A stretch of 64,000 bases of DNA from Myxococcus dinghuensis (GTDB lineage Bacteria; Myxococcota; Myxococcia; Myxococcales; Myxococcaceae). A program made the position numbers and the translations under genes. Positions 33,817-41,069 of this stretch are shown here, in pieces (within the stretch, counting starts at the first letter, position 1; every line of letters starts with the position of its first letter). The stretch covers positions 310,001 through 374,000 of the forward strand of contig NZ_JAKCFB010000002.1 in NCBI RefSeq assembly GCF_024198235.1, read 5' to 3'. The notes below the pieces were generated by a model. That model had not been told where the DNA came from, searched no databases, and was given only the letters and a program-made list of their open reading frames with translations.

Positions 33817-34719
33817 TCAATCCGGGAGCAGCACGACGGCCCGCCCGTGGGAGAAGGGCTGGGCCGTGGCGAAGCGGGGCGTCAGCGCCCAGCTCCCGTC
33901 CGGGCGGATGTAGCCGAACAGGCCGCCCTCCTTCACGGCGGCCAGCCCCTCGGAGAACCCGCCGTTCACCGCCTCGAAGCGAGGCTCGATGACCCGCGCG
34001 CCCGTCTTGTCGATGAAGCCATGGCGACCCTGCTCGTTCACCTGCGCGAGCCCCTCGTGGAAACAGCACTCCGACAGCCCGCGGTCCCACTGCGGGAGGG
34101 TGGGCTCCAACACCCACGCACCGGATTCGTCCACGAAGCCGAACTTCCCGTCGCGCGCGACGAGCGCCAGGCCCTCCGAGAACGGCCGCATCGTCTCGAA
34201 GGGATAGGTGGCGAGGCAGGCCCCTGTCGGGTCGATGAGACGCCAGTGCTCGCCCTTCGGCCGCTTCTTGATGGCGACCAGCGCCTTGCCGTCCTTGAAG
34301 ACACGCGCCAGACCTCCGCCGAAGCCCTCCAGCACCACCTCGCCGTGAGGATTGATGTAGGCATCCGACCCGCGCGCCCCGAAGCGCATCACCGGCGCCA
34401 ATCCGGAGCTGAACCGGCCCACGTTCGCGTAGGTCGCGCCCGCGATGACATACCGGGTGAAGTTCGCCTGGAACGTCACCTGCAACACGAGCACGCCCTG
34501 CGGGTCGATGAAGCCCTGGTCGGTCAACGCCAGCCCCCCGTTGAAGCCCGAGAAGGCGCGCCGCACCTTCAATTGTTGCGTCCCCTCCACGTCGATGAAG
34601 GCCCAGCCATCCCCCGTCGGCATCCGGGCCCGCCCCTCGTTGAAGGAGAAGGGCGTCCCGTGCGGACTGGGGATGACCAACGCGCCGGTCGTGTCGATGA
34701 AGCCGTATCGAGAAGCCAT
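33817..34719 (-). CDS. WG-repeat protein
   Basis: The 300-aa protein consists of about eight tandem WG-type beta units with the signature 'G.W.[FY]ID..G...I.P.F....FSEGLA.V...GK.GFID..G': YGFIDTTGALVIPS, GWAFIDVEGTQQLKV, KFGFVDESGAWVLEP, RHGFIDKTGARVIEPRFEAV, and LFGYIRPDGSWALTP. No signal peptide is present. The role of WG repeats is unknown; they may mediate protein interaction. Confidence 0.88.
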   Translation of the reverse strand: MASRYGFIDTTGALVIPSPHGTPFSFNEGRARMPTGDGWAFIDVEGTQQLKVRRAFSGFNGGLALTDQGFIDPQGVLVLQVTFQANFTRYVIAGATYANVGRFSSGLAPVMRFGARGSDAYINPHGEVVLEGFGGGLARVFKDGKALVAIKKRPKGEHWRLIDPTGACLATYPFETMRPFSEGLALVARDGKFGFVDESGAWVLEPTLPQWDRGLSECCFHEGLAQVNEQGRHGFIDKTGARVIEPRFEAVNGGFSEGLAAVKEGGLFGYIRPDGSWALTPRFATAQPFSHGRAVVLLPD

Positions 34720-35073
34720 GGGGCACCGTAGCCACCCCGCCCCCTCCGGTCCATGACCAACGAGCCTCCAGCGGTCAGCGCAACAGGTCCTCGCCTCGCG
34801 TCGCTCACGAGTTCCGGTTCACTCAGCGCAGTCGCCGTGCCCACGAGCGCGCTCGAGTGGCGCGTGTCCGCGCGGGTGGCGTCGTCGTCGGAGCAGACGA
34901 AGAGCAGGACGGGAGCGCGAGGAGCGACGCGAGGAAGGACGTCTTCGGAGGCGATGCGCCGCTCCCCGACCAGGCGAGTCGAATGTCCTGGGTGGGACAC
35001 AACAGCCGGGGCACCCTCGAGAGGAACACCCGGTATACTGGGGGCTCCGCCGGCAGAATGGTGTGAGGTCACC
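34720..35073. other. 354-nt region without a convincing gene
   Basis: Open frames cross this stretch on both strands but lack coding bias and recognisable sequence, and the plus-strand frame only becomes protein-like at the signal peptide of the next gene. It should contain the divergent promoters of the WG-repeat gene and the barrel gene. No clear hairpin, repeat or box was found. Confidence 0.5.
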
Positions 35074-36135
35074 GTGTCGCCACCCAGTCCCCCCGTCCGA
35101 GCGTCGTCCCTCGCCCACCCCCACCCTGGGCGTGCGGGAGTTCACGGTGTGTTCGCCTGCGGCATGCTCCTGTTCGCCTGGGGCGCGAGCGCCCAGACGA
35201 TGGAGGACCGGGCCCACGTCGGCGTCACCTTCGCGGGAGGGACGGCCATCGGTGCGCACGGCACCGAGTTGGACGCGCGCAAGCAGCTCGACCTGCGCCT
35301 GCCGCTGCCGCCGGTGTTCATGGGCCGCACGGTGCTCGTCCCCTCGTTGGGTTACGAGACACGATGGATCGGGCTGGAGCAGCGTGGGCCCATGGCGAAC
35401 GTGTCGGAGGAGTCCCTGGGCCGACGCTTCCACCGCTTCCAGTTGGGCCTCACGCTGGTGCGCCCGCTGGCGCCACGCTGGATGCTGGTGACGGGCGTCT
35501 CGTCGAATACGCGAACGGACTTCCGCGACGGCTTCGACTTCGCGCTCGACACCTCCTGGGCGGGGTTCGTCATGGCGACGTACCAGGTGGGGGGAGATCC
35601 GGACGTCCGGCTGACGTTCGGGCTCGTCGGCCTCTATCCCTTCACCACGACGCCCGTGGTGCCCATGGTGGGCTTCGTGTACCGCAAGGGGGCCTACATC
35701 ATCGAGGTGGGCCTGCCCCGGACGTCGTTCCTGTTGAAGGTGGGAGACGGACTCGAGCTGGGCCTCTCCGGCATGTTCGACCAGCAGATGTTCCGGACGC
35801 CCCTGCCGGACGAGGGGCGGACGACGGGTGCCCGCTACGTGCGCGAGACGGCCCTGCGCGTCGGTCCCATGGTGAACACGCGCCTGGGTGGAGGCAACCT
35901 GTGGCTCAGCTCGTCACTCGGGCTCGACCTGCTCAACGACTACGCGCTGCTCGACAAGAACCGGGACCGCATCGACCTGGACAACCTTTCGGACACCAAG
36001 CCCGCGCCCTACCTGCGGGTGTCGCTGGGCTGGCGTCCGCCGCGCCGTCCCGTCTCGACGCAGCGGTCCTTCGTCGCGCCGGGCCTCGCTCCGAGCCCCA
36101 TGTCCCCGTCGGGGACTCCGTCACTCATGGAGTGA
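35074..36135 (+). CDS. Predicted outer-membrane beta-barrel protein, function unknown
   Basis: With the GTG at 35074 (preceded by GAGG at 5 nt) the product is 353 aa, with a signal peptide of long n-region ending FACGMLLFAWGASAQ. The rest alternates hydrophobic and polar residues as in barrel strands: MLVTGVSSNTRTDF, AGFVMATYQVGG, RLTFGLVGLYPFTTTPVVPMVGFVYRKGAYIIEVGLP, and LWLSSSLGLDLLNDY. It resembles DUF6268-like barrel proteins from memory, which is not certain. Starts farther upstream would add non-protein-like sequence and were rejected. Confidence 0.7.
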   Translation: MSPPSPPVRASSLAHPHPGRAGVHGVFACGMLLFAWGASAQTMEDRAHVGVTFAGGTAIGAHGTELDARKQLDLRLPLPPVFMGRTVLVPSLGYETRWIGLEQRGPMANVSEESLGRRFHRFQLGLTLVRPLAPRWMLVTGVSSNTRTDFRDGFDFALDTSWAGFVMATYQVGGDPDVRLTFGLVGLYPFTTTPVVPMVGFVYRKGAYIIEVGLPRTSFLLKVGDGLELGLSGMFDQQMFRTPLPDEGRTTGARYVRETALRVGPMVNTRLGGGNLWLSSSLGLDLLNDYALLDKNRDRIDLDNLSDTKPAPYLRVSLGWRPPRRPVSTQRSFVAPGLAPSPMSPSGTPSLME

Positions 36136-36161
36136 CGGTCCCTCCCGAGCCCCGATAGCGC

Positions 36162-37859
36162 TCAATGGACGAAGGGGGTGAGCGCCTTCAACCAGACGAC
36201 GACGGCGGCGGCGCCCGCATCGGGGACGCCCACGGCGCGGGCGCCCAGGTAGCTGGCGCGCCCCAGGCGCGGCGTCATCCGCGCGGTCGCCTCCGCGCCC
36301 TGTTCCCCCTCGCGCACGGCGATGGCCCAGGCATCGGCGGTGGGCCTTCCGGACGCCAGCTCGCGCGCGAAGGCACCCGCCGCGGGCCGCAGCGCGTCCA
36401 GCATGGTCCTGTCGCCCGGGCGCGCGCCGCCCAGCTCCGCGATGGCGTCGACGGCGAGGACGAAGGCGTCGGCCCAGGCGCTGGCCGTGGGCTCCCCCTC
36501 CGAGAGCCTGCGCGCCGCGCGCAGCAACGCCGTCGCGTAGAACGGACCGGAGCTGCCACCGATGGCCCGGCGCAGCGCCTGCCCCACCGCCGTGAGCGCC
36601 TGGGCGGGCGCGGTCCACGCGTCCTCCGGAAGGGCGCGAATCGCCGCCGCGCCGCGTGACAGGCTGATGCCCAGGTCTCCGTCTCCCGCCGCGCTGTCCA
36701 GCTCGGTCAGCCGCGCCTCGCTCGCCTCGAAGGCGCTCGCCACCGCGAGCATCGCCTGATGGACGCGCTCCATTCCCGGCCGCCGCGCCGCCGCGACCTG
36801 CGCGCCCTTGGAGGGTGCGCCACGGGGACGCGGCGCACGCGCGTTCGCGGCCCGCCCCTGCCCCGGCCACGCGGGCGCGGCGGTGGGCGCATCGAGCCAG
36901 CGCAGCCGCGCCTCGTCGACCTTCAACACGGACAGCGAGCAGCCCGGCATCTCCAGCGCGGAGAGGAACGTCCCCGTCCAGGCGCGCTCGACCTGGAGGC
37001 CCCGCTCGCGCAGCACCGCGAGCGCCCGGCGCGCGACGATGGCCAGCTCCATGGGCGGAGTGCCACCCAGCCCGTTGACGAGCAACGCGACCCGCTCCCC
37101 CGCGCCCAGCCGCTGGTCCTCGAGGATGGAGGCGAGCAGCGTGTCCACGAGCGCGTCGGCGGGTTGGAGCGGGACGCGCCGGACGCCCTGCTCTCCGTGG
37201 ATGCCCAGGCCCAGCTCGATTTCGTGCGCCTCCAGCGTGAAGCCCGGCTTGCCCGCGGCAGGCACCGTGCAGGGCCCGAGCGCGACGCCCATGGTGCCCA
37301 CGGCCGACGCGGCCGCCTGCGCCTCGCGCACCACCTCCTGGAGCGACAGGCCCGCCGCCGCCGCGGCGCCCGCGACCTTGTGCACGAGCACCGTGCCGGC
37401 GATGCCCCGGCGCCGGGAGGGCTCCACGGTGTCGCGCAGGGCGACGTCGTCCGCCACCACCACGACCTCCACGGGGATGCCCTCGGCGCGGGCGAGCTCC
37501 GCGGCGAGACCGAAGTTGAGGCGGTCCCCGGTGTAGTTCTTCACCACGAGGAGCGCGCCCGCCGGGCCGGCGACCTCGCGGATGGCGGCGAGCACCGCGT
37601 CCGTGCTGGGCGAGGTGAACACGTCCCCCGCCACCGCCGCGTCGAGCATGCCCGCGCCCACGTAGCCCGCGTGCGCCGGCTCGTGTCCGCTGCCACCGCC
37701 GGAGAGCACCGCCACCCCGCGCTGGCTCGCGTCCGCCGGAGTGTCGCTCCGGACGACGACCGTCTCCTCCTCCAGCAGCACCTGCCCGGGGGCGAGGGCC
37801 ACGAAGCCCTCCAACATCTCCCGCACCACGGCCTTGGGCGCATTGACGAGTTTCTTCAC
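36162..37859 (-). CDS. dhaK: Dihydroxyacetone kinase, fused DhaK-DhaL, ATP-dependent type
   Basis: The 565-aa protein fuses a DhaK domain (residues 1-330: LSGGGSGHEPAHAGYVG, VVKNYTGDRLNFGLA, and the hemiaminal His in LGLGIHGEQGVRR) to a DhaL nucleotide domain (residues about 375-565: ELDSAAGDGDLGISLSRGA with metal-binding Asp residues, and AIGGSSGPFYATALLRA). The fusion indicates ATP rather than phosphoenolpyruvate as donor, as in Citrobacter-type kinases. It phosphorylates dihydroxyacetone for glycerol or triose use. The GTG start at 37859 follows AAGGAG by 8 nt. No glycerol dehydrogenase or PTS gene is next to it. Confidence 0.93.
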   Translation of the reverse strand: MKKLVNAPKAVVREMLEGFVALAPGQVLLEEETVVVRSDTPADASQRGVAVLSGGGSGHEPAHAGYVGAGMLDAAVAGDVFTSPSTDAVLAAIREVAGPAGALLVVKNYTGDRLNFGLAAELARAEGIPVEVVVVADDVALRDTVEPSRRRGIAGTVLVHKVAGAAAAAGLSLQEVVREAQAAASAVGTMGVALGPCTVPAAGKPGFTLEAHEIELGLGIHGEQGVRRVPLQPADALVDTLLASILEDQRLGAGERVALLVNGLGGTPPMELAIVARRALAVLRERGLQVERAWTGTFLSALEMPGCSLSVLKVDEARLRWLDAPTAAPAWPGQGRAANARAPRPRGAPSKGAQVAAARRPGMERVHQAMLAVASAFEASEARLTELDSAAGDGDLGISLSRGAAAIRALPEDAWTAPAQALTAVGQALRRAIGGSSGPFYATALLRAARRLSEGEPTASAWADAFVLAVDAIAELGGARPGDRTMLDALRPAAGAFARELASGRPTADAWAIAVREGEQGAEATARMTPRLGRASYLGARAVGVPDAGAAAVVVWLKALTPFVH

Positions 37860-38015
37860 CGGTTCCCGCTCCTTGGGTGCACGGACGACGACTGGGGCGG
37901 GAGTAGAGCACGGGCCCCCGGGGCCGGCACCCGCGCCCGTCTCCGGGGCGCGGGAATCGTCCTGCACAGGGCGCTGGCCACGCCCCCACCGCGACGTGGC
38001 CAGCGCGCCCGACGG

Positions 38016-40727
38016 CTACGCCCGACGACGGCGCGCGAGCACCGCCAGGGCGAGCAGCACCGCCAGGGAGACGGCGCTCGTCCCACCTCGCGCGCTGCAA
38101 CCGCCGCAGCCCGACTCCGCGTCCATGCCCGCGCCCAGCTCCTCGAGCCGCGCCGGCGCACCCATGCCCGTGGTGGCGAGGCAACCGGGGTCCGTGCCCG
38201 CGTCGCTCGGAGTCCCACCGTCCGCGGGCGGCGCCACCTGGCCACCGACCTGCCATGCGAGCAGTTGGCCGGGATAGAGGCTCAGGCCCTTGCCCGTGGT
38301 GACGGTCTGGCTCACCCGGTCCGTGATGGGCTGCGTCTCGCCCGGGAGGGTGACGTCGACGCCCTGCTTGGACTGCATGGACGTGTTCACCACGGCGTAG
38401 AAGTTGCCCTGCGCGGTGGAGATCTTCCGCACGACGACCTCCGCGTCCGACGCCGCGCCCGCGACCACGGCGCTCGGCAGGGCCGGCAACGCGAGGAACG
38501 CCGCGTGGAAGGCGCGCGTGTACTCCGGGAAGCCGCGGCTGATGGACGACGGCTCCAGGTAGCCCAGCAGCGTCGGGTCGCCGTTGGCCACCGCGCGCGC
38601 CTCCGCGAGCATGGAGTACGGCCCCTGGCGGTCCACGGCCATGGAGAGGTAGCCCCAGAGGCCGCCCATGGGCCAGTTGCCATAGCGGTCATCGGTGACG
38701 TCGTTCGCGTAGTCCCCCTTGCCGTCGTCCTCGTTGAGCGGGAAGTGGTGCACCGCGGCCAGCCCCGAGGCGCCGCGGAACCGGTTCATCAACGTGGGGT
38801 CCGCCACGCTGAACAGCCGGCCGAAGGGATACGTCAGGAAGATGCCCTCCGTCGTCTTGTAGGCATCCGGGTCGGCGGGCGGGACGCTGTTGAAGGGCTC
38901 GCCCCACTCGTTGGAGAGATGCGCGCTGGGAGGCAGCTCGTCCGTGGTGATGGCCCTGCGGTAGACGCCGCCCTGGAGGAACTCGGCGGGGGTCACCGAG
39001 GGATAGCGCCATTCACAGCAGCGCTCCGTCGTGTCCCCCGGCTGGCAGCAGTTCTGGTCGATGGGCTCCCAGAGGGCGGGGTCGTCCGTCACCACCCGGG
39101 ACATGTCCTCCAGCAGCTCGGGCGTGGGGAGCGGCTCCTCCATGTACGGCGTGAAGAGCACCTGGGCATTCGCGACGCCGTTCTGCCGGAGGTAGTCCCG
39201 GATGGCCACGAGGAACGCCTTCCGCTTTCCGAGCCACCACGCGTAGTACTGGGCGCGCAGCGTGAGGTTCGTCTGCAACATCGGCTTCGACACGCTCTGG
39301 CCGGTGTCGCTGGAGAAGCGCGCCAGCGTCTCCGGACCGAAGCTCACGGGCAGGTCCGTGGCGCGTGTGCGGAACCACGCTCCGAGGAAGGTCACCTGGC
39401 TCTTGAAGTGGAGGAGGGTGGCATCCATCACCTTCTTCACGTCCGCGAGCGCCTCCGGGTCGGTCACGTCCACGCAGTTCGCGTCCGAGTGGTTGTAGGC
39501 GCTGTAGAAGGAGTTGTTCTGCTCGTTGAACAGCCGCTCGCAGCGGCGCTGCTCGCCCAACGGAGGGAGCCCACACGTGTAGGGCTGCATCCACGGCTGC
39601 CTGCAGGAGTGCCACTTGGAGACGCCCTTGCAGGTGACCTGGTCGTCCTCGCCCGCGCAACGGACATTGCCGAAGACGGGCTCGCCCCCGATGGCGCCGG
39701 TGTACTCGTAGTAGGGCAACACGGAGAAGCCGTTCGCCGCGGCGCGAGCCACCGCCGAGGCCCAGATGGTGGGGTCGCTGGGCTGCACGTACCAGGGCGG
39801 CGCGGAGAAGGGCTCCGCGTTCCAGCCCTCCGTGTGGCCGAACTCCATGAGGTCGTGGCTGTACGTGTCGATGCCGAGGAACTTCGCCTGCTTCATGCGG
39901 TAGTCGAACCACGTCGCGGGGGAGGCCCCGGGCTCGCAACCGGTCCCCGCGCCCTGGCTGCAGATGGCCAGGTCGTCGTTCATCTCCTCGCGCCAGAAGA
40001 CGTGGCGACGAGGCAGGGGCGCGGGGGGATAGTTGATGGCCACGTTCAGGCTCGCGGGGTTGGGCACCTCGAACAGGCGGATGCGCGAGACGGCCGTGCC
40101 CTTCTCGATGGGGGAGCCATGGCGGGCGAAGTGGCCCACCGAGACCCAGAACCCGTCAGCGGGCGAATCCGGGCGCTGGGTATCCGCCAGCTCGCGCTGC
40201 CCCACGACGGGCGCGAAGCGGTCGTGCAGATAGAAGAACTGGCGGAACTGCTGCCACTTGCGCGACAGCGGGTACTTCAGGGACTCGGGGTTCGGGTAGG
40301 CGTACTGCTCGCGGAAGTCGCCAATGGAGTTGCCGGTGCTGAAGCCGCGGAACTTGTCGGCGCCCTTGTTGGCCACCGCCATCATCCGCGCCTCGTCGTC
40401 CGGGTACTCGACCACCAGCAGGTACGCCTTGCCGGCCTGGAGCCCCTTGCCGGCGCCCAGCTTGTAGGAGAAGGACTTCGCCTCCTGCCCCATCGTCATC
40501 GAGCGCACGGTGCGCGTGACGCCATCCAGGGTGAGCGAGCGCACCTGGGAGGTGCTGTTCGCGCCATGGACCACCGGGTGCGGGTCCGACGGGTTGCCGC
40601 AGTTCACCTCGTCAATCAGTGGCAACAGGCCGAACGGCGGTCCCGCATCCACCAACTGTTGCGCCAACGCGGGCGCGGATAAACCTAGGATAAGAAGACA
40701 TAGCCATACATGAGGGGGACGTTGCAT
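38016..40727 (-). CDS. Large secreted protein with MYXO-CTERM tail, possibly glycoside-hydrolase-like
   Basis: The 903-aa protein has a signal peptide (MQRPPHVWLCLLILGLSAPALA) and ends CGGCSARGGTSAVSLAVLLA then LAVLARRRRA, a classical MYXO-CTERM tail for surface display. The body has segments typical of TIM-barrel carbohydrate-active or peptidase-like proteins (GIDTYSHDLMEFGHTEGWN, GFSVLPYYEYTGAIGG, VTFLGAWFRTRATDLPVSF, VLFTPYMEEPLP), but no family could be named with confidence. Twelve or more Cys in residues 250-560 suggest disulfides. The ATG follows GGAG by 8 nt. It is divergent from the OTU-domain gene. Confidence 0.8.
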   Translation of the reverse strand: MQRPPHVWLCLLILGLSAPALAQQLVDAGPPFGLLPLIDEVNCGNPSDPHPVVHGANSTSQVRSLTLDGVTRTVRSMTMGQEAKSFSYKLGAGKGLQAGKAYLLVVEYPDDEARMMAVANKGADKFRGFSTGNSIGDFREQYAYPNPESLKYPLSRKWQQFRQFFYLHDRFAPVVGQRELADTQRPDSPADGFWVSVGHFARHGSPIEKGTAVSRIRLFEVPNPASLNVAINYPPAPLPRRHVFWREEMNDDLAICSQGAGTGCEPGASPATWFDYRMKQAKFLGIDTYSHDLMEFGHTEGWNAEPFSAPPWYVQPSDPTIWASAVARAAANGFSVLPYYEYTGAIGGEPVFGNVRCAGEDDQVTCKGVSKWHSCRQPWMQPYTCGLPPLGEQRRCERLFNEQNNSFYSAYNHSDANCVDVTDPEALADVKKVMDATLLHFKSQVTFLGAWFRTRATDLPVSFGPETLARFSSDTGQSVSKPMLQTNLTLRAQYYAWWLGKRKAFLVAIRDYLRQNGVANAQVLFTPYMEEPLPTPELLEDMSRVVTDDPALWEPIDQNCCQPGDTTERCCEWRYPSVTPAEFLQGGVYRRAITTDELPPSAHLSNEWGEPFNSVPPADPDAYKTTEGIFLTYPFGRLFSVADPTLMNRFRGASGLAAVHHFPLNEDDGKGDYANDVTDDRYGNWPMGGLWGYLSMAVDRQGPYSMLAEARAVANGDPTLLGYLEPSSISRGFPEYTRAFHAAFLALPALPSAVVAGAASDAEVVVRKISTAQGNFYAVVNTSMQSKQGVDVTLPGETQPITDRVSQTVTTGKGLSLYPGQLLAWQVGGQVAPPADGGTPSDAGTDPGCLATTGMGAPARLEELGAGMDAESGCGGCSARGGTSAVSLAVLLALAVLARRRRA

Positions 40728-41069
40728 CCGACACTCCGGGAAGGGGCCGAACTGGCCGGTGGCACCGGGAATATCGGCAACACAGATACAGTTGTTTCCT
40801 GAAAACCCGAATTCACCGCCCCTGCCCTGAACAGCGATTCATTTGCAGTTCGGTCAAATTCCGTCCCTGGTGAGCGCCGCAATTCCTCTCAAGTCGCGTT
40901 CCGGCTGTGTGGCATTGCCCCCACAAGGCCCCGACAGGTCGGGTCCGGGTCTCCAGGGGACCCGGACCCGGGGCGAACCCGGGGGAAACGGAGCGGCGTT
41001 CCGCGGCCTCCGTGGAGGTGACCGAGCGTTGACAGCCTCGTCACGCGGGCGGTCTCATCGCCGGAGCCC
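40728..41069. other. 342-nt divergent intergenic region with a 10-bp hairpin
   Basis: The left half (40728-40880) is AT-richer than its surroundings and likely contains the promoters of the MYXO-CTERM gene and the OTU-domain gene. A perfect inverted repeat, GGGTCCGGGT (40941-40950) and ACCCGGACCC (40960-40969), with a 9-nt loop, lies 100 nt before the OTU gene. No ORF with coding bias is seen. The hairpin could be an attenuator, a 5'-UTR element or the end of a small RNA. Confidence 0.5.

Noticed and set aside
34753..35073. In-frame upstream extension of the outer-membrane barrel gene
   Set aside because: The added 107 residues are Ser/Arg-rich without coding bias, and the GTG at 35074 with a ribosome-binding site restores a normal signal peptide.
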